64,000 bases of DNA from Pseudomonas sp. R76 (GTDB taxonomy: Bacteria; Pseudomonadota; Gammaproteobacteria; Pseudomonadales; Pseudomonadaceae), in assembly GCF_009834565.1 (NCBI RefSeq), contig NZ_CP019428.1:6014001-6078000 (forward strand). The letters are read 5' to 3'. Below are positions 17,586-26,178 of this stretch, piece after piece. The translations under genes and the position numbers were made by a program. The notes beneath the pieces were generated by a model. The model was not told the origin of the DNA. It did not search any database and saw only the letters and a list, made by a program, of their open reading frames with translations. The stretch's first letter is position 1. Every line of letters begins with the position of its first letter.

Positions 17586-18722
17586 TTATACGCTCGCTGG
17601 TGGTAGCGGGATGGCAGTGACTCGCCAGTCGTCGCCCACAGCGCGCATTTCAGTGATCTTGAGTTGGGGGGCGTCGGCCAGTTTCTCAAGCGGCCAATCC
17701 AGCAGAGGCCGGGCGGCGGAGCCGAGGAATTTGCCGGCAACGAATATGACGTATTCGTCGACCAAGCCCTGCTGGGCAAACGCACCCGCCAGGCTCGGGC
17801 CGGCTTCTACCAACACGTCGTTGACGCCACGGGCCGCCAGGGCAACCAACGCCGAGCGCAGGTCGACCTGGCCGTCAACGCCCGGCACGACCAGGCATTC
17901 GGGGCCGCGCGGAAACTGGTTTTCCGGCGTCACGCAGGTGATTACCAACGCCGGGCCAGCCTTGAAGAATGGCGCGTTGAGCGGCACCCGCAGGCGGCCG
18001 TCGATCAGCACGCGCAACGGCGGGCGCGACATGGCGAGGGCCGTGGTGGCTTCATCCAGGCCCAATTCGGCGGCACGCACGGTCAAGCGGGCGCCGTCGG
18101 CCAAGACCGTGTCAGCGCCGGTCAACACCACACTGGCCTCGGCGCGCAGGCGCTGCACGGCGGCGCGGGCAGCCGGGCCGGTGATCCATTGGCTTTCGCC
18201 GCTGGCCATCGCCGTGCGGCCGTCCAGGCTCATCGCCAGCTTGACCCGCACAAAGGGCAGGCCGTGTTCCATGCGCTTGAGGAAACCCGGGTTGAGCGCG
18301 CGCGCTTCCTTTTCCAGCACGCCGCTGTGGGTTTCGATACCGGCCTGCGCCAGACGCTGCAAGCCACGCCCGGCCACTTCCGGGTTCGGGTCCTGCATGC
18401 CGGCGACGACGCGCGCCACACCAGCCGTGACCAGTGCATCAGCACACGGCGGCGTGCGCCCGTGGTGGCTGCACGGTTCGAGGGTCACGTACACCGTGGC
18501 GCCACGCGCCTTGTCGCCAGCGGCGCGCAAGGCGTTGGGCTCGGCATGCGGCTCGCCGGTGCGTTCGTGCCAGCCTTCGCCGACAATCTGCCCATCGCGC
18601 ACGATCACACAGCCCACACGCGGATTGGGGTGGGTGGTGTACACGCCCTTGCGCGCCAATTCGAGGGCACGGGCCATGTAATGGGCGTCGAGGACGGCTT
18701 GCTCAGCAGACGGTGGGTTCAT
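17586..18722 (-). CDS. ribD: Bifunctional riboflavin deaminase/reductase
   Basis: The 378-residue protein carries the N-terminal zinc deaminase (H59 in [11 protein letters not shown]84 and C93 in [15 protein letters not shown]) and the C-terminal NADPH reductase (about residues 155-370, with [12 protein letters not shown] and [16 protein letters not shown]). It performs the second and third steps after RibA. Its start overlaps the nrdR stop by 4 bases, so nrdR and ribD are coupled. Confidence 0.97.
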   Translation of the reverse strand: MNPPSAEQAVLDAHYMARALELARKGVYTTHPNPRVGCVIVRDGQIVGEGWHERTGEPHAEPNALRAAGDKARGATVYVTLEPCSHHGRTPPCADALVTAGVARVVAGMQDPNPEVAGRGLQRLAQAGIETHSGVLEKEARALNPGFLKRMEHGLPFVRVKLAMSLDGRTAMASGESQWITGPAARAAVQRLRAEASVVLTGADTVLADGARLTVRAAELGLDEATTALAMSRPPLRVLIDGRLRVPLNAPFFKAGPALVITCVTPENQFPRGPECLVVPGVDGQVDLRSALVALAARGVNDVLVEAGPSLAGAFAQQGLVDEYVIFVAGKFLGSAARPLLDWPLEKLADAPQLKITEMRAVGDDWRVTAIPLPPASV

Positions 18723-19189
18723 TTCTTGACCGGCTCACGGGCCAGGCGGTCGATCTCTTCGCGGAACTCATTGAGGTCCTGGAAGCGTCGATACACCGAG
18801 GCGAAACGGATATAGGCGACTTCGTCGAGCTTTTGCAGCTCGCCCATCACCAGTTCTCCAACCACCAGGCTCTTGACCTCGCGCTCGCCGGTGGCACGCA
18901 GCTTGTGCTTGATATGCACCAGCGCCGCCTCCAGCCGCTCGACGCTCACCGGGCGTTTTTCCAGGGCGCGCTGCATACCGGCGCGCAGTTTGTCTTCGTC
19001 GAAAGGCTGGCGGCTGCCGTCGGACTTGATCAGACGTGGCAATACCAGTTCGGCGGTTTCGAAGGTGGTGAAACGTTCACCGCAGCCAGAGGCCAGGCAT
19101 TCGCGCCGGCGACGTACCTGGTCGCCCTCGGCGACCAGACGCGAGTCAATGACCTTGGTGTCGTTGGCACCGCAGAAGGGACAGTGCAT
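18719..19189 (-). CDS. nrdR: Transcriptional repressor NrdR
   Basis: The 156-residue protein has an N-terminal zinc ribbon and an ATP-cone (about residues 49-139) that senses ATP/dATP; it represses ribonucleotide reductase genes. The start at 19189 is [10 protein letters not shown], the family's N-terminus; the open frame upstream is not family-like. The first Cys pair is C3-x2-C6. The second is C31-x4-C36 ([14 protein letters not shown]), whereas P. aeruginosa NrdR as I recall it has C-x2-C; the extra two residues account for 156 rather than 154. It leads the ribD-ribC-ribBA-ribH-nusB-thiL run. Confidence 0.96.
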   Translation of the reverse strand: MHCPFCGANDTKVIDSRLVAEGDQVRRRRECLASGCGERFTTFETAELVLPRLIKSDGSRQPFDEDKLRAGMQRALEKRPVSVERLEAALVHIKHKLRATGEREVKSLVVGELVMGELQKLDEVAYIRFASVYRRFQDLNEFREEIDRLAREPVKK

Positions 19190-19328
19190 GGTGGCAGGCA
19201 ACAAAAAAAGGGAGGGCCATGGTAGCGCATCCCCGTGGCAAGACAAGCCATAGCCTTTACGGTATATAGGCTGACTATTATGTTTCTGAATCTTCAAGCC
19301 ACGGATTTTGCCCTTTCTGGAGCCGTAC
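19190..19328. promoter_or_regulatory. Divergent promoter region nrdR / ybaY-like lipoprotein
   Basis: This 139-base gap separates two divergent genes and must hold both promoters. A TATATAGG box near 19263 may be a -10 for the rightward gene; no convincing -35 was found. No obvious NrdR box was seen. Confidence 0.35.
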
Positions 19329-19784
19329 ATGCAGTTACGACCACTTGTTTTACTCGCCCTGTTCAGTGTTCTGGTCGCCTGCAGCAGCGAAGCCCCCAAG
19401 CCTTCGGCGCCTCAACCAACGCCTGCCCAAGAGAAAAAAGTCCCAGGCATCGAAGACCTCGGGCCATTGCCGGCTTACCAGCGTGAAATCAACGGCACCC
19501 TCAACGGCGTGCCGGCCAACGCTGAAGTCGAACTGGCCTTGCTGGTGATCGACGAGCGCAACCGCCCGCAACAGCTGCTCGCCAGCAGCGTGCTGACCGG
19601 CAACGGCAAGCCACTGGCCTTCCGCTTGCGCTTCAACCCGGAAGCCTTCCCCGCCGGTGCGCGGGTTGAACTGCGCGGCCGCGCCAGCCAGTCCGGCCAG
19701 TTGATCCTGCACCTGCCCGCCGTGCAAATCACCCAGGCGATCACCCAAACCACCGGCCCCCTGCAACTCGTCAAGGCACCATGA
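19329..19784 (+). CDS. YbaY-family lipoprotein
   Basis: The 151-residue protein starts with [18 protein letters not shown], a lipoprotein signal with acylated Cys18. A single beta-rich domain of the YbaY/DUF type follows ([42 protein letters not shown]). The start was chosen by a GGAG site at 19319-19322, six bases before the ATG. It overlaps the methyltransferase gene by 4 bases. Function is unknown; it is probably outer-membrane anchored. Confidence 0.85.
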   Translation: MQLRPLVLLALFSVLVACSSEAPKPSAPQPTPAQEKKVPGIEDLGPLPAYQREINGTLNGVPANAEVELALLVIDERNRPQQLLASSVLTGNGKPLAFRLRFNPEAFPAGARVELRGRASQSGQLILHLPAVQITQAITQTTGPLQLVKAP

Positions 19785-20437
19785 CGCCACCGCTGGGCCT
19801 GCAACGCGCCCTGAGCGAGCTGATCGGCGACGCGCAACTGGTGCCCTGCCCGCTGCCGGGCACCGAGCTGTCGTTGTGGCTGCTGGACGCCGACAACATG
19901 GACCGCGCCTTCAGCCCCGAGGAAACCCGGCGCATCCTGCATGAACCGCCGTACTGGAGTTTTTGCTGGGCCAGCGGCCTGGCGCTGGCGCGCTACCTGG
20001 CGGCGCACCCCGAATGGGTCGCCGGCAAGCGCGTGCTGGATTTTGGCGCCGGTTCCGGCGTGGCGGGAATTGCCGCCGTCAAAGCGGGCGCGCTGGAAGT
20101 GGTGGCCTGCGACCTGGACCCGCTGGCGCTGGCTGCCTGCCGGGCGAATGCCGAGCTCAACGGTGTGGCGCTGAATTATTCAGCCGACTTTTTCGCCGAA
20201 GCCGACCGCTTCGACCTGATCCTGGTGGCCGACGTGCTCTACGACCGCGCCAACCTGCCGTTGCTCGATCACTTCCTCACCCGCGGCCGCGAAGCCTTGG
20301 TGGCGGACTCGCGCGTACGCGACTTTCAGCACCCCGCTTATCAGCGCCTGGGAATCCTCGACGCACTGACGTTGCCGGATTTGGCCGAGCCTTGGGAGTT
20401 TCGCAAGGTGAGCCTGTACCATTCGCGGCGTGCTTAA
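19781..20437 (+). CDS. Class I SAM-dependent methyltransferase (ETF-beta lysine methyltransferase-like)
   Basis: The 218-residue protein has the SAM-binding motif VLDFGAGSGVAGIAA, the acidic loop VVACDLDPLAL, and DLILVADVLYD as motif post-II. The N-terminal WSFCWASGLALARYL stretch is typical of the METTL20/ETFKMT and L11 methyltransferase-like group, so the substrate is probably a protein lysine. It is coupled to the lipoprotein gene upstream and followed by a REPIN. Confidence 0.85.
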   Translation: MTPPLGLQRALSELIGDAQLVPCPLPGTELSLWLLDADNMDRAFSPEETRRILHEPPYWSFCWASGLALARYLAAHPEWVAGKRVLDFGAGSGVAGIAAVKAGALEVVACDLDPLALAACRANAELNGVALNYSADFFAEADRFDLILVADVLYDRANLPLLDHFLTRGREALVADSRVRDFQHPAYQRLGILDALTLPDLAEPWEFRKVSLYHSRRA

Positions 20438-20441
20438 AGCC

Positions 20442-20505
20442 ATCGCGGGCAAGCCCGCTCCCACAAGGGAACGCGGTCAAGTGTGGGAGCGTGCTTGCCC
20501 GCGAT
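20442..20505. repeat. REPIN
   Basis: ATCGCGGGCAAGCCCGCTCC (from 20442) is the inverted copy of the arm ending in TTGCCCGCGAT at 20505, with one mismatch, around a 16-base centre. It is a second subtype in this window (GGGCAAGCCCGC arm) and could also end the upstream transcript. Confidence 0.9.
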
Positions 20506-20564
20506 AGCGATCTGAACTCCATCACCTTATAGTTGCCCCATTCCCGCTTTATTCGAGACGCCCC

Positions 20565-21437
20565 ATGAGTGAGCCCACGCCGTACATCTTCGATGTCACC
20601 ACCGCCAACTTCGACCAGGCGGTGATTCAGAACTCTTTCGAAAAACCCGTGCTGGTGGACTTCTGGGCCGAGTGGTGCGCACCGTGCAAGGCGCTGATGC
20701 CGCTGCTGGCGCAGATTGCCGAGAGTTATCAGGGCGAGTTGCTGCTGGCCAAGGTCGATTGCGAAGCCGAGCAGGATATCGTTGCGCGTTTTGGCATTCG
20801 CAGCTTGCCGACCGTGGTGCTGTTCAAGGATGGCCAGCCGGTGGACGGGTTTGCCGGGGCACAGCCGGAGTCGGCGGTGCGGGCGATGCTGGAGCCGCAT
20901 GTGCAGATGCCTCCACCGGCCGCGGCTGACCCGCTGGAACAGGCTCAGGCGCTGTTCAACGAAGGACGTATCAGCAACGCCGAAGCGGTGCTGGTCGCGC
21001 TGCTGGGCGAAGACAACACCAACGCCGGCGCGCTGATTCTGTATGCGCGCTGCCTGGCCGAACGCGGTGAATTGGGCGAAGCCCAAACCGTGCTCGACGC
21101 GGTAAAAAGCGACGATCACAAAGCCGCCCTCGCCGGGGCCAAGGCGCAAATCACTTTCCTGCGCCAGGCTGCCGACCTGCCGGACGCCGCCGACTTGAAA
21201 AGCCGACTGGCGCAAAACCCGCAGGACGATGAAGCGGCCTATCAGTTGGCCATTCAGCAACTGGCGCGCCAGCAATACGATGCGGCGCTGGAAGGCTTGC
21301 TCAAGTTGTTTATCCGCAACCGCAGCTACAGCGAAGGCCTGCCGCACAAGACCTTGCTGCAGGTGTTCGAGCTACTCGGCAATGACCATCCGCTGGTCAC
21401 CGTGTACCGCCGCAAGTTGTTCGCCGCGCTGTATTAA
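20565..21437 (+). CDS. Thioredoxin-domain co-chaperone (YbbN/CnoX family)
   Basis: The 290-residue protein has an N-terminal thioredoxin domain with an intact WCAPC active site (residues 37-41) and cis-Pro loop IRSLPTVVLF, then a C-terminal TPR-like region (about 120-290, with AQALFNEGRISNAEAVLVAL). This is the YbbN/CnoX layout; such proteins protect clients from oxidation and pass them to GroEL or DnaK. Unlike E. coli YbbN it keeps both active-site cysteines. Its stop codon overlaps that of the convergent small gene. Confidence 0.92.
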   Translation: MSEPTPYIFDVTTANFDQAVIQNSFEKPVLVDFWAEWCAPCKALMPLLAQIAESYQGELLLAKVDCEAEQDIVARFGIRSLPTVVLFKDGQPVDGFAGAQPESAVRAMLEPHVQMPPPAAADPLEQAQALFNEGRISNAEAVLVALLGEDNTNAGALILYARCLAERGELGEAQTVLDAVKSDDHKAALAGAKAQITFLRQAADLPDAADLKSRLAQNPQDDEAAYQLAIQQLARQQYDAALEGLLKLFIRNRSYSEGLPHKTLLQVFELLGNDHPLVTVYRRKLFAALY

Positions 21438-21775
21438 TCGCCGACCCAGCTGTACAGCGGCGTATCCCCGCCGCTGGCCACTTTCACCTTGGCACTATGG
21501 CGCAGGCGCACCAGCAGGCGTTTGCCGGAAGCGGCATCGCCGGCCAAGCCTTCCAATTGATCGAGCAACTCAAGCCCGTTGAGTTGCCCGGCCTTGCGCA
21601 GCAGGTCCTGGGCGTTCTGCCATAGATCATCGTTGTGTTTGACTGGCGCCGCAGCTGGCGCGCTCGGCGTTGGCGCCGCCTGCAAGTGCGCGCCCAACCG
21701 CGCCCAATCGCCGTCGTCCAGCTCCAGGGTCAAGTCCACCGGCACGTCGCCGACGGTTCCACGAATTCGCAACAT
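21434..21775 (-). CDS. Conserved hypothetical protein
   Basis: The 113-residue protein begins MLRIRGTVGDVPVDLTLELD. The start is supported by a GGAG site; the frame is open upstream but lacks coding character. A conserved first strand pair is followed by a Pro/Ala linker and a helical C-terminal half (WQNAQDLLRKAGQLNGLELL). The stop codons of this gene and the thioredoxin gene interlock (TTAA at 21434-21437). P. aeruginosa has a hypothetical gene in the same place between thioredoxin and DUF2796. Function unknown. Confidence 0.75.
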   Translation of the reverse strand: MLRIRGTVGDVPVDLTLELDDGDWARLGAHLQAAPTPSAPAAAPVKHNDDLWQNAQDLLRKAGQLNGLELLDQLEGLAGDAASGKRLLVRLRHSAKVKVASGGDTPLYSWVGD

Positions 21776-21858
21776 CGTCCTTACTCCTGCACTTTTCTGA
21801 CCGGCATGCTCCCACGCGGCTTGCGCAACGCCAAGCGGGCGGTCAAACTCCGGCACTA

Positions 21859-21880
21859 TTGTTATAAGATCACATAACAA
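21859..21880 (+). promoter_or_regulatory. Dyad upstream of the zinc-type operon, candidate Zur operator
   Basis: TTGTTAT (21859-21865) and ATAACAA (21874-21880) are perfect inverted halves separated by 8 bases. The halves are those of gammaproteobacterial Zur boxes (TGTTATA-N-TATAACA), but the spacing is wider than the consensus. It lies 26 bases before the ATG of the DUF2796 gene. Confidence 0.45.
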
Positions 21881-21905
21881 AACTTTCATGTTCTGGAGCC
21901 TTCTC

Positions 21906-22517
21906 ATGCGCCGTCTGCTGCTTGCTTTGCCGTTTGCCCTGTTGCCGCTGGCTATCGCCCACGCTGGCGATGAGCACGATCATGAGCATGAACACGCCAG
22001 CCTCGGCGCTCATGAACACGGTGTCGGCCGCCTCAACGCGGTACTCGACGGCCAGGCGCTTGAGCTGGAATTCGACAGCCCTGCCATGAACCTCGTGGGT
22101 TTTGAACACCAAGCCACGACGCCTGCCGACAAAGCCAAAGTCGCTGCCGCCCGCAAGCAACTGGAAAACCCGCTGGCCCTGTTCAACCTGCCCAAGTCTG
22201 CCGGTTGCGTGATCAGCACCCAGGAACTCAACAGCCCGTTGTTCGGCGACAAGCCGGAAGCCGATCATGACGACGACGATGACGCCCACGCCACCGACGG
22301 CAAAGGCGCGGCAGCCCACGAACATCATCACGATCACAGCGAAATCCACGCTCACTACCAATTCACCTGCGCCACGCCGACGGCCTTGAGCAACCTCGAC
22401 CTGACCCAAGTGTTCAAAACCTTCCCCGCCACCCAGAAGATTCAAGTACAACTGATCGGCCCAAGCGGTCAGCAAGGTATTGAAGCGACGGCCCAGGCGG
22501 CCACCCTGAATTTCTGA
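21906..22517 (+). CDS. DUF2796 (ZrgA-family) periplasmic zinc-associated protein
   Basis: The 203-residue protein has a signal peptide (MRRLLLALPFALLPLAIAHA) and two His/Asp-rich clusters: GDEHDHEHEHASLGAHEHG at the mature N-terminus and an acidic/His run about residues 110-140. These are typical metal-binding stretches. The start at 21906 follows a GGAG site at 21895-21898. This is the first gene of the four-gene set homologous to P. aeruginosa PA4063-PA4066, reported to respond to zinc limitation. It probably binds zinc in the periplasm. Confidence 0.88.
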   Translation: MRRLLLALPFALLPLAIAHAGDEHDHEHEHASLGAHEHGVGRLNAVLDGQALELEFDSPAMNLVGFEHQATTPADKAKVAAARKQLENPLALFNLPKSAGCVISTQELNSPLFGDKPEADHDDDDDAHATDGKGAAAHEHHHDHSEIHAHYQFTCATPTALSNLDLTQVFKTFPATQKIQVQLIGPSGQQGIEATAQAATLNF

Positions 22518-22534
22518 TTTGATAAACCAATCAC

Positions 22535-22623
22535 TGTGGGAGCTGGCTTGCCTGCGATAGCGGTAAAACAGACACATCAATATTTAATGTGCCGCCGTCA
22601 TCGCAGGCAAGCCAGCTCCCACA
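22535..22623. repeat. REPIN inside the zinc operon
   Basis: TGTGGGAGCTGGCTTGCCTG (from 22535) and its inverted copy ending at 22623 enclose about 40 bases. It sits between the DUF2796 gene and the ABC ATPase gene, so it may lower or uncouple expression of the downstream genes. Confidence 0.9.
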
Positions 22624-22669
22624 ATTGATCGGTGTCATCATCCAAATCAAACCAGGCCACTGATTTCCT

Positions 22670-23380
22670 ATGACCCAAGCACTGATTGAACTGTCTGACC
22701 TGGGCTTCAACTGGCCCGGCCACCCACAGTTGCTGGACATCCCCGCGTTCCGCCTGGAAGCCGGGGAAACCCTGTTTCTCAAAGGCCCGAGCGGCAGTGG
22801 CAAAACCACCCTGCTCGGTTTGCTCGGCGGCGTGCAGAAACCCAGCCAGGGCAGCATTCGCCTGCTCGGCCAGGAGCTGACCGAACTGTCGGCCGGCGCC
22901 CGCGACCGCTTTCGCGTCGACCACACCGGCTACATTTTTCAGCAGTTCAACTTGCTGCCGTTCCTGTCGGTGCGCGAGAACGTCGAGCTGCCTTGTCACT
23001 TTTCCAAGCTGCGCGCGCAACGGGCGGTTCAACGCCACGGCAGCGTCGACCAGGCCGCCGCGACCTTGTTGGCGCACCTGGGTTTGAAAGATAAAAACCT
23101 GCTGGAGCGCCGCGCCGACTCACTGTCCATCGGCCAACAACAGCGCGTGGCCGCCGCCCGCGCATTGATTGGCCAACCGGAACTGGTGATCGCCGACGAA
23201 CCCACCTCGGCACTGGACTACGACGCCCGCGAAGCCTTCATTCAATTGTTGTTCGCCGAATGCCGGGATGCCGGCGCCAGCCTGTTGTTTGTCAGCCATG
23301 ACCAGAGCCTCGCGCCGCTGTTCGACCGCCACCTGTCGCTGGCCGAACTCAATCGCGCCGCCACGCCCGCAGAGGTTTGA
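22670..23380 (+). CDS. ABC transporter ATP-binding protein (MacB/LolD type)
   Basis: The 236-residue ATPase has Walker A GPSGSGKTTLLGLLGG, Q-loop HTGYIFQQFNLLPFLSV, signature DSLSIGQQQRVAAARALIG, Walker B ELVIADEPTSALD and H-loop LLFVSHD. It is of the LolD/MacB subfamily that works with FtsX-type permeases. Paired with the next gene it probably moves or pulls on a periplasmic substrate, possibly in zinc handling. Confidence 0.93.
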   Translation: MTQALIELSDLGFNWPGHPQLLDIPAFRLEAGETLFLKGPSGSGKTTLLGLLGGVQKPSQGSIRLLGQELTELSAGARDRFRVDHTGYIFQQFNLLPFLSVRENVELPCHFSKLRAQRAVQRHGSVDQAAATLLAHLGLKDKNLLERRADSLSIGQQQRVAAARALIGQPELVIADEPTSALDYDAREAFIQLLFAECRDAGASLLFVSHDQSLAPLFDRHLSLAELNRAATPAEV

Positions 23381-23381
23381 G

Positions 23382-24647
23382 ATGTATTTGTTTCGTCTAG
23401 CCATGGCCAGCCTGGCTAACCGCCGCTTTACCGCGATCCTCACCGCCTTCGCCATCGCGCTTTCCGTCTGCTTGCTGCTCGCGGTAGAACGCGTGCGCGT
23501 TGAGGCGCGCAACAGTTTCGCCAGCACCATCAGCGGCACCGACCTGATCGTCGGCGCGCGTTCCGGCTCGGTCAACTTGCTGCTGTACTCGGTGTTCCGC
23601 ATCGGCAATGCCACCAACAACATCCGTTGGGACAGCTACGAGCACTTCGCCGCCAGCCCACAGGTGAAATGGGCGATCCCGATTTCCCTCGGCGACTCCC
23701 ATCGCGGCTACCGCGTGATGGGCACCAACGAATCCTACTTCGAGCACTACCAATACGGCCGCAAACAGAACCTCGAACTGGCCAGCGGCCGCGCCTTCGC
23801 CACCGACCCGTTTGAAGTGGTGCTCGGCGCCGAAGTCGCCGATGCGCTGCACTACAAGCTGGGCGACAAGCTGGTGTTGGCCCATGGCGTGGCGGTGGTC
23901 AGCCTGGTCAAGCACGATGACAAGCCGTTCACCGTGGTCGGCATTCTGAAACGCACCGGCACGCCGGTGGACCGCACGCTGCATATCAGCCTCGGCGGCA
24001 TGGAGGCGATCCATATCGACTGGCACAACGGCGTGCCGGCCCAGGGCAAAGGCCGCATCAGCGCCGATCAGGCGCGCAATATGGACCTGACCCCGCAAGC
24101 CATCACCGCGTTCATGCTGGGGCTGAACAACAAGATTTCCACCTTTGCTTTGCAACGCGAAATCAATGAATTTCGCGGCGAGCCGATGCTGGCGATCCTG
24201 CCTGGCGTGGCGCTGCAAGAGTTGTGGAGCATGATGGGCACCGCCGAAAAAGCGCTGTTCGTGATCTCGCTGTTTGTGGTGCTGACCGGTTTGATCGGCA
24301 TGCTCACAGCCATCCTCACCAGCCTCAATGAACGCCGCCGCGAGATGGCGATCCTGCGTTCGGTGGGCGCACGGCCTTGGCATATCGCGACATTGCTGAT
24401 CTTCGAAGCCTTCGCCCTGGCGCTGTCTGGCGTGGTGGCGGGCGTTGGTCTGCTGTACGTGTGCATCGCCGCATCGCGTGGGTATTTGCAGGCCAACTAC
24501 GGCCTGGACTTGCCGATGTCATGGCCCAGCGAATATGAATGGACGCTGCTCGCCGGCATCCTCGCGGCGGCGCTGTTGATGGGCAGCGTGCCCGCGTGGC
24601 GCGCCTATCGACAATCCCTGGCCGATGGCCTGTCCATACGTTTATGA
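23382..24647 (+). CDS. FtsX-type ABC transporter permease
   Basis: The 421-residue protein begins MYLFRLAMASLANRRFTA, directly after the ATPase stop. It has one N-terminal helix (about 17-38), a large periplasmic domain (about 40-290) and three C-terminal helices (around LFVISLFVVLTGLIGMLTAI, FEAFALALSGVVAGVGLLYV and EWTLLAGILAAALLMGSVPA), as in MacB/LolCE permeases. The cytoplasmic loop ERRREMAILRSVGARP is the ATPase coupling segment. Confidence 0.93.
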   Translation: MYLFRLAMASLANRRFTAILTAFAIALSVCLLLAVERVRVEARNSFASTISGTDLIVGARSGSVNLLLYSVFRIGNATNNIRWDSYEHFAASPQVKWAIPISLGDSHRGYRVMGTNESYFEHYQYGRKQNLELASGRAFATDPFEVVLGAEVADALHYKLGDKLVLAHGVAVVSLVKHDDKPFTVVGILKRTGTPVDRTLHISLGGMEAIHIDWHNGVPAQGKGRISADQARNMDLTPQAITAFMLGLNNKISTFALQREINEFRGEPMLAILPGVALQELWSMMGTAEKALFVISLFVVLTGLIGMLTAILTSLNERRREMAILRSVGARPWHIATLLIFEAFALALSGVVAGVGLLYVCIAASRGYLQANYGLDLPMSWPSEYEWTLLAGILAAALLMGSVPAWRAYRQSLADGLSIRL

Positions 24648-24658
24648 GGAAGGCTTCG

Positions 24659-25180
24659 ATGCGTCGTGCCCTGTTTGCATTGTTGCTGTTGATGGCGCTG
24701 CCCGCGTGGGCGGAAGATCAGCCCAAGGACTTGTCCTGGCAGGAAATGATCCCGCCGGATGCGCCGCCGGAAATCCCCAATATGAAGCCGCTGCACGACC
24801 TGTCGAACATGGCCGATGCGTTGTCGGTGGAGTCGGCGCCGGCCGCCAAGCAGGACTTGCCCAACGCGCCGGTGGTGCAAAGCCTCGACGGCCAGCACAT
24901 CCGCCTGCCGGGTTATATCGTGCCGCTGGAAGTCAGCGAAGAAGGCCGCACCACCGAGTTTTTGCTGGTGCCGTATTTCGGCGCGTGCATCCACGTACCG
25001 CCACCGCCGTCGAACCAGATCGTCCATGTGAAAAGCGAAGTCGGGGTGAAACTTGATGAGCTGTATCAGCCGTATTGGATCGAAGGTTCGATGCAGGTCA
25101 AGCCGTCTTCGAGTGAGCTGGCAGATGCCGGTTACCAGATGGATGCCGACAAGATTTATGTCTACGAGCTGCAGGAATAG
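24659..25180 (+). CDS. DUF3299 periplasmic protein
   Basis: The 173-residue protein has a signal peptide (MRRALFALLLLMALPAWA) and then the DUF3299 domain: IRLPGYIVPLE, TEFLLVPYFGACIHVPPPP and NQIVHV. Start 24659 is preferred because GAGGAAGG lies just upstream; 24644 is an in-frame alternative overlapping the permease stop. It closes the four-gene zinc-type set. Cys in GACIHVPPPP and nearby His may bind metal. Function is not established. Confidence 0.88.
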   Translation: MRRALFALLLLMALPAWAEDQPKDLSWQEMIPPDAPPEIPNMKPLHDLSNMADALSVESAPAAKQDLPNAPVVQSLDGQHIRLPGYIVPLEVSEEGRTTEFLLVPYFGACIHVPPPPSNQIVHVKSEVGVKLDELYQPYWIEGSMQVKPSSSELADAGYQMDADKIYVYELQE

Positions 25181-25235
25181 CCCTCCTCAGGAACACTGAA
25201 GGTCCCACAGTTTTTGATCCGTGTTTACCCTTTCG

Positions 25236-25283
25236 TTGAGCTGAGTCAAAGGATCGAACGGAACGATCTTTACCATTGGACGT
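25236..25283 (+). promoter_or_regulatory. Candidate Anr/FNR-dependent promoter of oprG
   Basis: TTGAG-CTGA-GTCAA (25236-25249) matches the Anr/FNR consensus TTGAT-N4-ATCAA at 8 of 10 positions. TACCAT at 25271-25276 is a possible -10, which places the site centre near -41, the class II position. A 6-bp hairpin GGACGT/ACGTCC (25278-25299) follows in the leader. OprG of P. aeruginosa is known to be Anr-controlled, which fits. Confidence 0.55.
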
Positions 25284-25312
25284 ACAACTTTTAACGTCCT
25301 TTTGGAGCTCCC

Positions 25313-26011
25313 ATGAACAAGTCTCTGCTCGGCGCGTCCCTCTTCGCGCTCGCCCTCGCCGCCCCGGTCGCACACGCTCACGAAGCGGGCGACATTCTGA
25401 TTCGCGCCGGTGCAATTACCGTGAATCCGAAGGCTGACAGCGGCAGCGTCAAAGTTGATCAAGGCCCATTGGCCGGCACCAACCTGGGCGGCAAGGCGAC
25501 CATGAGCAGCGACACCCAACTGGGCTTGAACTTTGCCTACATGCTCACCAACCACGTCGGGATCGAGCTGCTGGCCGCCACGCCGTTCGAGCATGACGTG
25601 AAGATCAAGAACACCGCCCTCGGCGCCGCCAACGGCAAGCTCGGCACCCTGAAACACCTGCCGCCAACCCTGAGCGTCGTGTACTACCCGCTGGACAACA
25701 AATCCGCCTTCCAACCGTACGTGGGCGCCGGTATCAACTACACCTGGATCTACGACGAGCACGTCGGCAGCCGCGCGGAACAAGCCGGTTTCAGCAACTT
25801 CAAGGCTGAAAACTCCTGGGGCTGGGCCGCGCAGATCGGTGCCGACTACATGATCAACGACAAGTGGATGATCAACGCCCAGGCGCGCTACATCGACATC
25901 AGCACCAAGGCCACCGTGGACAACAATGCGTTGGGCCAAGGCACACGCGCCAAGGTCAATGTGGACGTTGACCCGATGGTTTACATGGTAGGTATTGGTT
26001 ACAAGTTCTAA
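25313..26011 (+). CDS. oprG: OmpW-family outer membrane protein OprG
   Basis: The 232-residue protein has a signal peptide (MNKSLLGASLFALALAAPVA) and the OmpW eight-stranded barrel: HEAGDILIRAGAITVNP at the mature N-terminus, GIELLAATPFEHDV, LKHLPPTLSVVYYP, FQPYVGAGINYT and the terminal MVYMVGIGYKF ending in Phe. OmpW/OprG barrels pass small hydrophobic or amino-acid solutes. It follows the zinc set and precedes the epimerase gene, as in P. aeruginosa. The Anr-like site upstream predicts induction at low oxygen. Confidence 0.93.
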   Translation: MNKSLLGASLFALALAAPVAHAHEAGDILIRAGAITVNPKADSGSVKVDQGPLAGTNLGGKATMSSDTQLGLNFAYMLTNHVGIELLAATPFEHDVKIKNTALGAANGKLGTLKHLPPTLSVVYYPLDNKSAFQPYVGAGINYTWIYDEHVGSRAEQAGFSNFKAENSWGWAAQIGADYMINDKWMINAQARYIDISTKATVDNNALGQGTRAKVNVDVDPMVYMVGIGYKF

Positions 26012-26040
26012 GCGATATTTCACCAACACCACAACACCAA

Positions 26041-26160
26041 TGTGGGAGCGGGCTTGTGTGGGAGCTGGCTTGCCTGCGATAGCATCACCTGGGTATCACT
26101 GATACACCGAGGTGTCAGCATCGCAGGCAAGCCAGCTCCCACACAAAACCGGCTCCCACA
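26041..26160. repeat. Nested REP cluster
   Basis: An inner REPIN (about 26057-26143, arms TGTGGGAGCTGGCTTGCCTG) is flanked by outer partial REP arms, TGTGGGAGCGGGCTTG at 26041 and GGCTCCCACA ending at 26160. It looks like one REPIN inserted into, or beside, an older one. It lies between the convergent oprG and epimerase genes. Confidence 0.85.
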
Positions 26161-26178
26161 TTTGGTTTTGTGTGACGC

